From Coleofasciculus sp. FACHB-T130 (GTDB taxonomy: Bacteria > Cyanobacteriota > Cyanobacteriia > Cyanobacteriales > FACHB-T130): a DNA stretch of 64,000 nucleotides. Below the pieces are notes generated by a model that was not told where the DNA came from, did no database searches, and saw nothing but the letters and a program-made list of their open reading frames with translations. Made by a program: the position numbers and the translations under genes. Below are positions 42,812 through 53,091 of the stretch, piece after piece. The DNA lies in assembly GCF_014695375.1 (NCBI RefSeq), contig NZ_JACJOG010000037.1, positions 186,001 through 250,000 of the forward strand, written 5' to 3'. Position 1 is the first letter of the stretch. Each line of letters begins with the position of its first letter.

Positions 42812-44188
42812 TCAGCGATTGGAAGAAGCCAGATTACGAAAGCGTGTAAATTGCGGATCGAATAATAGTCTCACAGTCCCTACTGGGCCATTGCGATGTT
42901 TTGCAATAATAATCTCTGCAATGCCTCGATCGGGCGTGTCATTGTTATAGTATTCATCCCGATAAAGCATGATGATTAAGTCAGCATCTTGCTCAATACT
43001 TCCACTTTCACGTAAATCTGACATCATCGGACGCTTATTGTTACGCGCTTCGACGCCGCGACTGAGCTGGGATAAGGCAATAATCGGGACGTTGAGTTCG
43101 CGGGCTAAACCTTTGAGACTTCGCGTCATTTTTGACAATTCTTGCACCCGATTGTCACTGGCTCCTTCCATTAATTGCAAGTAATCTAAGAGAATTAATC
43201 CCAATTCTCCATGCTGTTCTGCCTGGAGACGACGAGCTTGCGATCGCATCTGCATCACCGTCATATTGGGCGTGTCGTCAATGTAGATTGGCATCTCCGA
43301 GAGGGTGCCGAGGGCGTGCGAGAGTGGTTCCCACTCATTTTGACTAATTCGCCCAGCCCGCAGGCGGTTACTTTCAATTCCTGCCTCGCTAGCCAGCATT
43401 CGCTGCACCAGCTGTTCTTTGGACATTTCCAGGCTAAAAACAGCGACTGGCAATTTATGAAATTCAGCGATATTTCGAGCAATATTCAAACAGATAGCCG
43501 TTTTCCCCATAGACGGTCTTCCCGCCACGATAATCAAGTCAGAACGCTGAAAACCACCAGTCATCGCGTCAAGGTCATAGAAGCCACAGGGAAGACCGGG
43601 GAGGGCGAGATCCTGATGGCGGATTTCAATATCCTGAAACGTATTGATTAGGGTGTCGGAAATCGGTACCAGACCTTGCTGAGGGCGATCCTGGGTGAGA
43701 CTAAAAACTTTCTGTTCCGCCTGGTCGAGAATCGTTTCCAGCTCGGTCGCTGTCTCATAACCTAACTGAGAAATCTCGCCACCTGCTTGAATTAACTTCC
43801 GGCGCAGGTATTTATCCATCACCAGTGCTGCATACTGGTCGATGTTGACAGCAGACACGGTGCGATCTACCAGTTGGGCTAACTTACTCTGTCCGCCCAC
43901 TTTGTCAAGTTCGCTCCTGTCATACAGCCAAGTAGTGACACTCATCAAATCTGTGGGTTTGCCTTGACTGCTTAAGGCAAGGGCGGCGCGATAGATTGCC
44001 TTGTGAGCGTTAATTGAAAATGCGTCTGGCAGGAGGATATCGGCAACCCGACCAATGGCTTCCGGATCTAGTAAAATACCTCCCAAAATACTTTCTTCGG
44101 CCTCAATGTTTTGGGGGGGTAAGCGATTCGCCAAGGACGACATCGCTTCGTTACCGTTTTTGCCTTGGAAATTTAGTTCGTTAGCCAT
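42812..44188 (-). CDS. dnaB: DnaB, replicative DNA helicase
   Basis: This is the hexameric replication-fork helicase, 458 residues. The N-terminal domain (about 20-125; LPPQNIEAEESILGGILLD) and the RecA-like C-terminal domain are complete: Walker A GRPSMGKTAICLN (about 208-220), VAVFSLEMSKEQL, Walker B LILLDYLQLM and the arginine-finger region SGSIEQDADLIIMLYR. No intein is present at the Walker A or other usual positions, unlike many cyanobacterial DnaB genes. The ATG at 44188 is chosen; the frame opens 26 codons earlier, through less protein-like sequence. It lies 152 bp downstream of rplI on the same strand, a conserved pairing. Confidence 0.96.
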   Translation of the reverse strand: MANELNFQGKNGNEAMSSLANRLPPQNIEAEESILGGILLDPEAIGRVADILLPDAFSINAHKAIYRAALALSSQGKPTDLMSVTTWLYDRSELDKVGGQSKLAQLVDRTVSAVNIDQYAALVMDKYLRRKLIQAGGEISQLGYETATELETILDQAEQKVFSLTQDRPQQGLVPISDTLINTFQDIEIRHQDLALPGLPCGFYDLDAMTGGFQRSDLIIVAGRPSMGKTAICLNIARNIAEFHKLPVAVFSLEMSKEQLVQRMLASEAGIESNRLRAGRISQNEWEPLSHALGTLSEMPIYIDDTPNMTVMQMRSQARRLQAEQHGELGLILLDYLQLMEGASDNRVQELSKMTRSLKGLARELNVPIIALSQLSRGVEARNNKRPMMSDLRESGSIEQDADLIIMLYRDEYYNNDTPDRGIAEIIIAKHRNGPVGTVRLLFDPQFTRFRNLASSNR

Positions 44189-44340
44189 AACAAGGCCGTT
44201 CTCAGAAAGATTCAGACCATGACTATGATAACGGGGGTTAAGCGATCGCACTCCTGCTTCACTCAACCCCCTTCCCTGGCAGGAAACTATCGGTCAAACC
44301 GTTGTGGCGGTGACTCAAGTTTTCAGGCAAGGCACTCCGA

Positions 44341-44799
44341 TTAGCTGGGCACAACCTGAATTTGCACAACTGCACTAACTTCAGGGTGTAGCTTGATCTC
44401 TGCCTTGTAGGTGCCCGTCTCACCAATATCGGGAAGACTGATCGTCCGGCGATCGATTTCCTTCCCAGTGGCTTGGAGAATGGCTGTCACCACTTCTGCA
44501 CTCGTGACGGTACCGAAAATGGCATTTTCTTCACCCACCTGCTTGGCGATGGTGTAGCTGCCCACAGCTTCTATGGCAGTCTTCAGCTCAAGGCTCTGCT
44601 GTTTTTCTTCCAACAGGCGCACCCGCTCTTTTTCTTTGCGCCGTTCGACTTGCTTGAGCAAGCCAGCAGTGGCAGGGATTCCCAGTTTTTGGGGAATTAG
44701 ATAATTGCGAGCATAGCCGGGAGCGACTTCAACCAAGTCACCGCTTTTTCCTAGCTTGCTGACATCTTGATTCAAAACTAATTGCACGCGCTTCGCCAT
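44341..44799 (-). CDS. rplI: Ribosomal protein L9
   Basis: This 152-residue 50S subunit protein has its two domains joined by the long central helix: an N-terminal rRNA-binding part ([20 protein letters not shown], then [19 protein letters not shown], the L9 signature), a charged helix (about 45-75) and a C-terminal domain ending in [12 protein letters not shown]. Full length and ordinary. It lies upstream of dnaB. Confidence 0.97.
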   Translation of the reverse strand: MAKRVQLVLNQDVSKLGKSGDLVEVAPGYARNYLIPQKLGIPATAGLLKQVERRKEKERVRLLEEKQQSLELKTAIEAVGSYTIAKQVGEENAIFGTVTSAEVVTAILQATGKEIDRRTISLPDIGETGTYKAEIKLHPEVSAVVQIQVVPS

Positions 44800-44933
44800 A
44801 GTTTTTTTTCTGCTACAGACAAAAGAAAATTAATCGTGGGGTAGAACACTCCATACTACGAAAATATGTTGAGCGATCGCAATATAAAATCTGAATTCAG
44901 CGAATGCCTATCTGTTTGCCGGGGTACAGAATC

Positions 44934-45707
44934 CTAAAACCGATCTTTCATCCCCCGCAGCCGAGCAAAAGCCTGCACTGGATCTTGGCTGTTCGCTGCT
45001 GATTGCAGCGTCGGAGTGTCCCAGCGTAAAAATGGATTCGTGCGCTTTTCTACTCCTAGCTTCGATGGCACCGTTGCCTCCAAACGACTGCGGGCGTCTT
45101 TGACCTCAGCATAGCGGGATTGTAAATCTGGATTTTCCCCATCGACGGTGAGAGCAAATTGGAGGTTTTTCAGGGTGTATTCATGAGCGCACCAAACGCG
45201 GGTAGTATCCGGTAAAGCCCTGAGCTTGCTCAAGCTTGACACCATCTGAGTGGGTGAACCTTCAAACAGCCTGCCACAGCCACCGGCAAACAAGGTGTCA
45301 CCACAAAATAAATCGCCCGTTTCCTCAGCAGTTGCTGGCGGGAAGTAGTAAGCAATGTGGGCGCGGGTATGTCCGGGAACAAAGAAAACTTCGCCACTTC
45401 TACCGGCAAACTCGACGCGATCGCCCTCCTGCAAAAACACCTGTTGCCCAGGAATTCTACCTTTATCCTCAGCCCCCCCATACACGCAGACATCCGGAAA
45501 GCGTTGCATCAGCTGCCGATTTCCGCCCACATGATCGCTATGATGGTGAGTATTGAAAATTGCTACCAACTGCACGTCAATTTCTTGCAAGCGTTGCAGT
45601 ACCGGCTGAGCTTCAGCGGGGTCTACAACCGCTGCTATCTTCTGAGTCGGGTCATGCAGCAAAAAGATGTAGTTGTCAGAAAGTACCGGAATTCGGTCAA
45701 CCTGCAT
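44934..45707 (-). CDS. gloB: Glyoxalase II (hydroxyacylglutathione hydrolase)
   Basis: This 257-residue metallo-beta-lactamase-fold enzyme hydrolyses S-lactoylglutathione in methylglyoxal detoxification. It begins [15 protein letters not shown] (family start) and shows the metal motif [13 protein letters not shown] (about 50-62), the second-site residues [13 protein letters not shown] and [17 protein letters not shown], and the C-terminal glutathione-binding [12 protein letters not shown] and KRTNPFLRW. Complete. Confidence 0.94.
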   Translation of the reverse strand: MQVDRIPVLSDNYIFLLHDPTQKIAAVVDPAEAQPVLQRLQEIDVQLVAIFNTHHHSDHVGGNRQLMQRFPDVCVYGGAEDKGRIPGQQVFLQEGDRVEFAGRSGEVFFVPGHTRAHIAYYFPPATAEETGDLFCGDTLFAGGCGRLFEGSPTQMVSSLSKLRALPDTTRVWCAHEYTLKNLQFALTVDGENPDLQSRYAEVKDARSRLEATVPSKLGVEKRTNPFLRWDTPTLQSAANSQDPVQAFARLRGMKDRF

Positions 45708-45878
45708 TTACCACTGCCTCTGTAAGGGAGTGTCCCAATGGGACAGGACTTTATCATTTCTTAACATTATTCTTACAGAAACTTTAGACAAATGCCAACG
45801 AACGGCAAACAGATAATCTTAAATAGACAGTAGACGCCACCAAATAATCGGCGAAAATTGAGGAGTCACTAACCACCT

Positions 45879-46085
45879 ATGGCATGGACACGAGAACGCC
45901 AGTCAAACCTACAGATTCAACAAATGGTAGACCGTATCCTGTCAGCCGGTCAGTTGACCCGAAGCGAGTATCTGCATCTGACAACGGCTATTCTTTCTGA
46001 TTACCTAGTGACAGACGAAGAACGTCGCCAGCTTAATCGCATCTTTGACAATATCCAAACGGGTCATCTAAAGTTTGTTGACTAG
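45879..46085 (+). CDS. Small conserved cyanobacterial protein, unknown function
   Basis: This 68-residue helical protein has the motif LSAGQLTRSEYLHLTTAILSD followed by YLVTDEERRQLNRIFDNIQTGHLKF. Very similar unnamed proteins occur throughout cyanobacteria; the function is unknown. It has no membrane helix. It stands alone before the glycan cluster, and the 244 bases after it hold only AT-rich promoter-like sequence. Confidence 0.8.
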   Translation: MAWTRERQSNLQIQQMVDRILSAGQLTRSEYLHLTTAILSDYLVTDEERRQLNRIFDNIQTGHLKFVD

Positions 46086-46329
46086 ACCTTCTTCAATTCT
46101 TTTTTAGCAGATGGGAATGCCGAACAGACACCGAACCCTACTAGCTGATTTACTTACCATTGTTTTTTCCTACATACATTTATTCCAGTTTCTTGATATT
46201 TTAACTTCACCCATTATACTGATAAAGAATGAAGTCAGTCTCTAGAAAGGATTAAATTGGTTATTTCAGCTAGACTGTACTATTACTCGCTTATTCTATG
46301 TTCAACTATCTAAATTTAACTAGAAATTT

Positions 46330-47541
46330 GTGGACTTACAGCAAAACAAAAAATTAAAAATTTCATTGATTGTAAGCGATCTATCCGCTAGTGGTGCAGG
46401 AAGATGGGGAGGGGCTGTTCGTACGTTTTTGCTATATGAAGCCTTAAAGAAACTTAACCATGAAGTAAAAATTTTTGGTTTTGTTTTTGGTGAAGAATCA
46501 CTAGAAGTCGCTCAATCGAACATACCAATTGTTGCTATTCCTTGCGCTTATCATTCAGGTTTTATAAAAGCCGCTCAAAAACTTATAAAACAAATTGATG
46601 GAGATATTATATACGCCGTAAAACTGAAACCTACAAGTTTCGGATTATCTATCATTAAGAAAATAACAGCTCGTTGTCCTGTTATTTTAGATATAGATGA
46701 CTGGGAACTCAGTTGGCATGGAGGCGAGCAATGGAAATATCGTCCCAGTTTAAAGCAATTTTATAGAGATACTTTGAAGCCTGATGGGGCATTAAGATAT
46801 CCAGATCACCCTCTTTATTTGAAGTGGATGGAAAGCTTGGTATCTTATGCCGATACGATTACATTACACACTCAATTCTTGAAAGATCGCTTTGGAGGTG
46901 TATATTTACCGAATGGTAAAGATACTACTCTTTTCGATCCTAGCCAATTCGATTCTGAAGCAAGTAGAATCCGTTATGGTCTCACAGGCTACCGTATTTT
47001 AATGTTTCCAGGAGCGCCACGACCGTACAAAGGTCTTGAAGATGTCTTAGCAGCACTAGACCGGCTGAATCAGCCAGACCTTAGACTCGTAATTGTTGGG
47101 GGAAGTCCCTACGATGCCTACGATAATCAATTAATGCAACAGTGGGAGCGTTGGATTATCAAACTACCAAAATATCCAGTTTCAGAAATGCCTGCTGTGG
47201 TAGCCGCTGCCCATATTGTGGTTGTTCCCCAACGAGATACCCCTGCTGCACAGGCTCAGTTCCCGCTCAAACTAACAGATGGAATGGCAATGGCAAAACC
47301 AATTCTGTCTACTTACGTTGGCGATATTCCAGAGATTCTAGGCGGCACAGGTTATCTAGTTGCTCCTGAATCTCCAGAAGAAATTGCTGAAAAAATCCAA
47401 TGGATATTCGAGCATTTAGATGAAGCAAATCAGCAGGGTATAAAAGCAAGAGAAAGATGCATATCCCACTATAGTAGCGAGACAATGGCATCTATACTAT
47501 CTGATGTGATTAAAGATTTGCAACTAGTTGGCAAGGTTTAG
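46330..47541 (+). CDS. GT4-family glycosyltransferase
   Basis: This 403-residue transferase has two Rossmann halves. The N-terminal half has VSDLSASGAGRWGGAVRTFLL (about 15-35, acceptor side). The C-terminal half has MFPGAPRPYKGLEDVLAALDRL, then VIVGG and the nucleotide-sugar region PLKLTDGMAMAKPILSTYVG (about 315-333), where the usual EX7E motif is present in altered form (PLKL-D near GTGYLVAPESPEEIAE). The start is a GTG at 46330 in an AT-rich context, with no ribosome binding site. It precedes the ABC exporter by 44 bp and is likely co-transcribed with it. The sugar and acceptor are unknown. Confidence 0.85.
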   Translation: MDLQQNKKLKISLIVSDLSASGAGRWGGAVRTFLLYEALKKLNHEVKIFGFVFGEESLEVAQSNIPIVAIPCAYHSGFIKAAQKLIKQIDGDIIYAVKLKPTSFGLSIIKKITARCPVILDIDDWELSWHGGEQWKYRPSLKQFYRDTLKPDGALRYPDHPLYLKWMESLVSYADTITLHTQFLKDRFGGVYLPNGKDTTLFDPSQFDSEASRIRYGLTGYRILMFPGAPRPYKGLEDVLAALDRLNQPDLRLVIVGGSPYDAYDNQLMQQWERWIIKLPKYPVSEMPAVVAAAHIVVVPQRDTPAAQAQFPLKLTDGMAMAKPILSTYVGDIPEILGGTGYLVAPESPEEIAEKIQWIFEHLDEANQQGIKARERCISHYSSETMASILSDVIKDLQLVGKV

Positions 47542-47584
47542 ACTATCAATCAAGTGAGGCTCGCTTCGTAGCAGAAAAGAAAGT

Positions 47585-49603
47585 ATGTTTTCAAACTCTA
47601 ATAAGTTACTTCTACAATTTGCGCTACGGTATCCTGTTCTAGTGATCGCGACAGTTGTTCTTGGCTTTTCCGGCGCTCTATTTAATGGTGTGAGTACAAC
47701 CTTAATTGTGCCAGTAGTGCTGGACTTTTTAGGGCAAGATCAGCTGAATGTTAGTGGAGGCCCCCCGATCATTCGGAGAATGCTTTCTGTCTTTGACGGT
47801 TTTACTGGAGAAAATCGCCTTATAGCAATGACTGCGGCAGTATTACTAGCCATTATTCTCAAAAATGTGACTAGCTATGTAAGCTCTTTAGTCGGCAGTT
47901 ATCTATCCAAATCCTTGGTCAACGATATTCGTAAAGAAGGAATTCAGCTATTGTTAGATGTCGATATTGAATTTTATGCAAAGACGAAAGTTGGAGATAT
48001 TATTAATCGATTAGGACAAGAAGTTAGTCGGACTGCTGGTTCAATTCGCGTTTTAATACGGCTATTTATTACAGTAGTTACAATTTTAGTATTTGTTTGG
48101 ATATTATTATTGATTTCTTGGCAACTGACCTTAGCATCTACAGTTTTGTTGATTTTAGTAACGCTGCCCAATCAATTTTATATCAACCGCTCCAAGAAAT
48201 TTGGGAAAGCAGTATCAAGAGCATCAAAGGCTTATTCTAGTGCCCAACTTGAAGTTTTGACTGGGATTCGGCTTATCAAAAGTGTTAGCAATGAAGAGCA
48301 GGAATTCCAGCGACTCAACAAACTGATCAAGGAACGCGAACAAGCGGAATTACAATCGCAAGCGAACTCCGCAGCGATTGGACCCATCAACGAAGTATCG
48401 GGAATTATTGTCGTATTAGCAATTGTATTGTTAGGTCGTGCTTTATTTTTACAGCAGTTGGAGTCGCTTTCAGCAGTACTACTGACTTATCTAGTTGTCC
48501 TGTTCCGGTTACTGCCTTTTGTAAGTCAGTTAAACAGTGCCAGGGGCGAATTTGCCAACTCTGTCCCCAGCGTTGAAGTAGTGACAGATTTCTTGCGCCG
48601 GGATAACAAGCCATTGATGGTAAGTGGTGGCGTTCCTTACACCGGATTTAAAGATGAAATTCGTTTTGAGGGCGTGTCTTTTGCCTATGCGGGGAGTGAC
48701 GATTTAGTCCTAAACAAGATAGATTTATGGATTCCTAAAGGGAAAACTCTTGCTTTAGTAGGAGCATCGGGGGCAGGTAAGTCAACGCTGGTCGATCTAC
48801 TACCAAGATTTTACGATCCGACCGAGGGTCGCATCACGATGGATGGAAGAAATATGAAGGAATTTGACATGCACTCTCTGAGAAAAGCGATGGGCATCGT
48901 CAGTCAAGATACGTTTCTATTTAATGATTCCGTTCGCAACAACATCGCCTATGCCTGGGAGAAAGTGACTGAGGAAGAGGTGGTGGAAGCGGCTAAACGA
49001 GCAAACGCTTACGAATTTATTGTGAACTTACCCCAAGGATTTGATACAACCATTGGGGATCGGGGAGTTCTCCTATCGGGGGGACAACGACAACGGATTG
49101 CGATCGCTCGCGCACTGCTACGCAACCCAGAGATATTGATTTTAGATGAAGCCACCAGTGCCCTGGATACAGTTTCAGAGCGTTTGGTGCAACAGGCGAT
49201 TGAGGAACTTTGTCGCGATCGCACAACAGTTGTAATTGCTCACCGCCTTTCCACCGTGCAGAAAGCCGATCAAATTGCCGTAATGGAAAAAGGTCGTGTT
49301 GTAGAACTCGGCACTCATGAGGAACTTTTAAAGAAAAACGGCTACTACACTCGTCTGTACTCAATGCAGTTCTCTGAAACCACTCAAAATGTTATTAAAG
49401 CTGCCGTTAATGAAGCTTTAGTCAAAACCTCTTACGAAGTTCGGTCTCGTCTGAACCCCATGATTGGTTTTCTCAAGTTAGTAGTTGATGATTTAGTAGA
49501 CAGTGCAGAAGAGTCACGCGAACTGACCGAGGAAGCATACGAGTCAGCAATTCGTCTTCTCAGAACTTTAGAGTTTCTAGAAGAAAGCTCTAAAATGAAA
49601 TAG
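47585..49603 (+). CDS. ABC exporter (fused TMD-NBD) with histidine-kinase-like C-terminal tail
   Basis: This 672-residue half-transporter resembles HepA/MsbA-type exporters of lipid-linked or polysaccharide cargo. A six-helix membrane domain (about 20-315) is followed by the ATPase domain (about 345-590): Walker A VGASGAGKSTLVDLLPRF, Q-loop VSQDTFLFND, signature LLSGGQRQRIAIARALL, Walker B ILILDEATSAL and switch His in IAHRLSTV. The unusual part is the tail (about 605-672): SYEVRSRLNPMIGFLKLVVD, then LTEEAYESAIRLLRTLEFLEE. It aligns by eye with the DHp (HisKA) dimerisation hairpin of cyanobacterial kinases, but the phospho-acceptor His is replaced. It sits 44 bp after the GT4 gene. Confidence 0.9.
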   Translation: MFSNSNKLLLQFALRYPVLVIATVVLGFSGALFNGVSTTLIVPVVLDFLGQDQLNVSGGPPIIRRMLSVFDGFTGENRLIAMTAAVLLAIILKNVTSYVSSLVGSYLSKSLVNDIRKEGIQLLLDVDIEFYAKTKVGDIINRLGQEVSRTAGSIRVLIRLFITVVTILVFVWILLLISWQLTLASTVLLILVTLPNQFYINRSKKFGKAVSRASKAYSSAQLEVLTGIRLIKSVSNEEQEFQRLNKLIKEREQAELQSQANSAAIGPINEVSGIIVVLAIVLLGRALFLQQLESLSAVLLTYLVVLFRLLPFVSQLNSARGEFANSVPSVEVVTDFLRRDNKPLMVSGGVPYTGFKDEIRFEGVSFAYAGSDDLVLNKIDLWIPKGKTLALVGASGAGKSTLVDLLPRFYDPTEGRITMDGRNMKEFDMHSLRKAMGIVSQDTFLFNDSVRNNIAYAWEKVTEEEVVEAAKRANAYEFIVNLPQGFDTTIGDRGVLLSGGQRQRIAIARALLRNPEILILDEATSALDTVSERLVQQAIEELCRDRTTVVIAHRLSTVQKADQIAVMEKGRVVELGTHEELLKKNGYYTRLYSMQFSETTQNVIKAAVNEALVKTSYEVRSRLNPMIGFLKLVVDDLVDSAEESRELTEEAYESAIRLLRTLEFLEESSKMK

Positions 49604-49650
49604 CAATTATCTACCCTTATTCTTTTCAGCATTAAAGCTTTATGCGCTTT

Positions 49651-50736
49651 TCAATTTTTAAGCGCATCTAAAAGTTCTTGTACTGTATCTTTAACTTGAG
49701 AAGCGTCTTTTACAAATTTACAATAAGGAATTTGATAAGTCCAAGTTTGATAAAATGATTCATTTTTGTGATAGGCGTTCGCTAAAAAAACATGAGGAAT
49801 GCCTAAAAGAACACAAAGAATATGCCCATGTAAACGATTCGTGACGATCAGACGATGCTGCTTAAATTGATAAACCCCATTATGCATAAATTTCCAAGAT
49901 TTGCGATGTATAGAGGGTTCATACATATCTTCAAATTTGGCCGTATAGGAATGGAAATTTTGCCATATTTGTCGCGATATCCATTCCACAGGAATTATAG
50001 AGCCTTGTTGCCAACCGTCCTGTAAAATTCTGGTAATACCTGCAATAGAGGAAGTTCTAGGTGCACCTTTGTATTTATAGGAAGCCCAATCTTCGACAAC
50101 CAGGTTAGGAAGTTCAAGAGAAGTTGGAGAGGAGGTTTCATTGAATTCTTTGTCCCCTCTACAATGGTAAAGAATTGAATGCTTTTGACTATAATTAGAG
50201 GATAAACCAGGTAGGTTGGCTAGTTGAAAAGCCATGTCAGGTGCTTTAAGTAGCTGACAATTATGAAAATGTTGGCTAGCTAGTTCGTAACTATAATTTT
50301 CACGGGCACATATCGTTAAGTTAGGATGAGCATTAAATACATTTGCAGCTTTCTTTAGCTTATCTAGATTAGCAAAATAAATGCTCTGTGGCATAATAAT
50401 AATTGGTCTGTCTTGGTATTTAGAAACAAGACCTTCATAAAATTTTTGATAATAAGACCAAATATCTCCTAAATTGCCTCCACCATGAACGATTATAGGA
50501 GCTTTACCAACTTGCTCCTCCATTGCTAATTCAGAAAAACTCTCAATACTTGCTGCATAATTAATCTTTGTCTTTAAAACATCCTTTAGATAAAACAAAG
50601 TACCTAGCCAGATCAAATGGTCGCCAACATTGTAATGATCGGGATAGCTCAGTAAAGCACACTGTTCAAATGTTCCTAAACCTTCTAGTTGTCTGTGCAA
50701 TACTTCTTTTATTTTTTCTGATGTTGATGTATCCAT
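49651..50736 (-). CDS. Polysaccharide pyruvyl transferase-family protein
   Basis: This 361-residue protein has the family's GT-B-like fold: an N-terminal SYPDHYNVGDHLIWLGTLFYL (about 29-49), IIVHGGGNLGDIWSYYQKFYE (about 80-100), IIIMPQSIYF, and the C-terminal RLIVTNRLHGHILCVLLGIPHV, all diagnostic of CsaB/WcaK-type proteins that add ketal pyruvate to exopolysaccharide. GAGGG lies 8 bases before the ATG at 50736. The gene is convergent with the ABC exporter and is followed upstream by the other minus-strand glycan genes. Confidence 0.9.
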   Translation of the reverse strand: MDTSTSEKIKEVLHRQLEGLGTFEQCALLSYPDHYNVGDHLIWLGTLFYLKDVLKTKINYAASIESFSELAMEEQVGKAPIIVHGGGNLGDIWSYYQKFYEGLVSKYQDRPIIIMPQSIYFANLDKLKKAANVFNAHPNLTICARENYSYELASQHFHNCQLLKAPDMAFQLANLPGLSSNYSQKHSILYHCRGDKEFNETSSPTSLELPNLVVEDWASYKYKGAPRTSSIAGITRILQDGWQQGSIIPVEWISRQIWQNFHSYTAKFEDMYEPSIHRKSWKFMHNGVYQFKQHRLIVTNRLHGHILCVLLGIPHVFLANAYHKNESFYQTWTYQIPYCKFVKDASQVKDTVQELLDALKN

Positions 50737-50823
50737 TTTTATACCCTCTATTTTAGTAAGTTTTCCTTAATTGAAAGCTTGATATTTGCCTAAATCCCCT
50801 ACACATCTACGCCTTTAAGCTTC

Positions 50824-51801
50824 TCAATTTTTTCCGGTTTCATGCAAAAATCTATAATAAAGGAATACGTTTTTGTAGGGAATACTTGAGATTTGCCAGT
50901 CTAATAACTTATCACTAAGCTTTATATAAATATTTTTTAAAGGAAAATTTAACTGTGCCACTCGGCATAAACGCTCAAATCGGTCATTTTTAACACCCAT
51001 ATAGTGCAAGTAAGTTAGTCTTTTCTCTTGGTCGAATAAAATATGATTTTTCTCTTTAAAGTGAGGAGATGTTACACATACGCCTGTTTTATATTCAGAC
51101 TTTTCGTCTAAAGTAAAATTATAAAGGTCAAATCTTTTTTTCAATGTCATATAGTTTAAGATACGTTGCTCACTCAGCCATTCCCCAAAGATTTTTACTT
51201 CATTATTGGCAAGTTCTTTGATGAAAATATCTAAATCTTTTTCATCTATAAGATTTTGTTTTGATCCCCAAAAACCAGCGCAGTGAATTCGTTCAGCAAG
51301 GGCATCTTCTGATTCATATACATCCTTAAAAACTTCAAGAAAATTGCTAATTGTACCCTTTTTTATAGCAGTTTTTCTCTGAAAATCATGCACTACAAAA
51401 TCGTACTTTTCTAACTTAGAAAATACATGATCTAGCGGTTGAAAGACTAATGTATCGGAGTCAAGATATATAAACTTCTCAAAAGGTCCATCAAATGCAC
51501 AATATTTCCTATGCATATTTAGAACTTCTGTCTTTTTGATTTTTATTTCAGATAGACTTGTGTAATATATTTTGTGGACTTCAGTAATAAAATTCTCCCA
51601 TTTCTCTATAGATTTTTTATTTTCAAATAAGAAAACATTGTTTCTTTTAACAATTTCTTTTTCTATTAAATCTGTTTTTTCATTAAAAGGTATTATGCAC
51701 ACAGGTATGTTCTGACTATAGTTAGCCTTTATACTATTAAGCAAAGCAACTACCTGATCGTAAACTTTATCGTTTGCTAATAAATATATGCCGTTTTTCA
51801 T
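50824..51801 (-). CDS. Npun_R2821/R2823-family protein (GT8-like)
   Basis: This 325-residue protein begins MKNGIYLLANDKVYDQVVAL, the mark of a cyanobacterial family named after Nostoc genes. Its middle carries FEKFIYLDSDTLVFQ, a DXD motif as in GT8/GT-A enzymes that bind nucleotide sugars with manganese. CAGFWGSKQ, then EQRILNYM and YLHYMGVK are shared with two more members at 56.4-58.3 kb. This copy is AT-richer and more divergent than those two. A glycosyl transfer role is inferred; no donor is known. Confidence 0.85.
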   Translation of the reverse strand: MKNGIYLLANDKVYDQVVALLNSIKANYSQNIPVCIIPFNEKTDLIEKEIVKRNNVFLFENKKSIEKWENFITEVHKIYYTSLSEIKIKKTEVLNMHRKYCAFDGPFEKFIYLDSDTLVFQPLDHVFSKLEKYDFVVHDFQRKTAIKKGTISNFLEVFKDVYESEDALAERIHCAGFWGSKQNLIDEKDLDIFIKELANNEVKIFGEWLSEQRILNYMTLKKRFDLYNFTLDEKSEYKTGVCVTSPHFKEKNHILFDQEKRLTYLHYMGVKNDRFERLCRVAQLNFPLKNIYIKLSDKLLDWQISSIPYKNVFLYYRFLHETGKN

Positions 51802-51918
51802 GATTCTTTACCTATTTGAATTTATTGCTTGTAATGCTTATTTGCGACTTGATAACAACTCAATTCTGCGGTTGCCGTCTATTATGCCTATCAATTTACT
51901 ATCAATTTATATACACAA

Positions 51919-52941
51919 TTAGAGTTGAGATATAAAAGATTTCATGAAAGGTGATAAATATTCTTGCAGACGATTTTTGCGACGTTGCACACTGTTTATT
52001 TTAATAGCTAGGGAACGACGTTGCAAAAATGTTTGTCGGCTCCAAGCTGATGCCGTATACCAGCGTTCATAGGCTGGAACCGCTACATCTGTGAGGAAGT
52101 TGCTCCATTGTGTAACTAGCCTCGCCGGTTGTGTTTTTTCAGCACGGACTCGACCATTTTCCATCATGGCACGCCGCAACTGTTTGTCATCGCGAAGGCG
52201 CTGGAGAGCGGCGATCGCATCTTCAAGGGAAGCTACCTCTAAATAGTCTAGTTCGCTTTGGCGCTCCGCTCGGAATGCAGAATCCGTGCCTAGAATTGCT
52301 GGTACACCAGCACACCAGGCGTTAATCAACTTCGTGGCGGGTTTCCAGGTGTAGTCTTGGCGATCGAAGCTACGCACGGCTACGACTACATCGACATCAC
52401 TGTAGTCGTTCCAGCGCTCAGGCTTCACTATATGCCAACTTAAACCTAAAGCCTTCAGATGCTCCTGCCACAATGGCTTCTTCAATTCATCTGCCAGGTT
52501 GTGTGTAATACCAAAATAGGCAGCATTCTCAAATCGATCGCCCCGTGAGGGATCGCGAGGAATTAACCCTGGTTGTGACCAATGCGCAATGTAGGAACTT
52601 TCTTTAAAGGTGAATTCTTCTTGAGGGTTTTGCACAACATGAAGCTGTGCGTAGGGATGTCGCTCGTAGTCTGCCTTGAAGCAAACCATCAGCAATTTTG
52701 GTTGTGGCTGTAAAGCAAATGGGAAAGAGCGCCGATGCGCTAAGACGATACCCTCAGTAGGCATTGTCCCTATTAGCTCACACGGAAAGCCATCGGCTTT
52801 AAGGCGAAGGTAAGTTTGTAGTGTCCAACAGTATATACCTTGTCCAAAACCTTGCCAGTAAGTATCGGCACTCTTTGGCATATCCTCAACCCAGTCTGAC
52901 TGGGGAAGATAAAAATATATTGGCGGTAATTTATCACTCAT
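51919..52941 (-). CDS. Glycosyltransferase-like paralogue 1 of 3
   Basis: This 340-residue protein begins MSDKLPPIYFYLPQSDW and continues LQTYLRLKADGFPCELIGTM. The C-terminal half has VAVRSFDRQDYTWKPATKLI, then AWCAGVPAILGTDSAF and DYLEVASLEDAIAALQRLRDD, the pattern of a GT-B C-terminal lobe with its nucleotide-sugar site. Two tandem relatives follow upstream (53092 and 54228). The frame extends to 53001; ATG 52941 is chosen because all three copies align there. I do not recognise a named family. The C-terminal basic helices suggest peripheral membrane contact. Confidence 0.8.
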   Translation of the reverse strand: MSDKLPPIYFYLPQSDWVEDMPKSADTYWQGFGQGIYCWTLQTYLRLKADGFPCELIGTMPTEGIVLAHRRSFPFALQPQPKLLMVCFKADYERHPYAQLHVVQNPQEEFTFKESSYIAHWSQPGLIPRDPSRGDRFENAAYFGITHNLADELKKPLWQEHLKALGLSWHIVKPERWNDYSDVDVVVAVRSFDRQDYTWKPATKLINAWCAGVPAILGTDSAFRAERQSELDYLEVASLEDAIAALQRLRDDKQLRRAMMENGRVRAEKTQPARLVTQWSNFLTDVAVPAYERWYTASAWSRQTFLQRRSLAIKINSVQRRKNRLQEYLSPFMKSFISQL

Positions 52942-53091
52942 AGCGGTAAGAAGAGGAGCAGGCGTTAGTAGAAAATTGAGGCATAGAGAATCTGCAATCA
53001 AAAAGCTTCTTTGCTTGCCTTGCCTAGACGTTTGTTAAATTGACAGTAAATAGTGCTGTTTGCACCACTGAGCTTTGTCGTTATCATCCAT

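Noticed and set aside
42812-44188. Possible intein in dnaB
   Set aside because: The helicase motifs are contiguous and the length is normal; no insertion is present.
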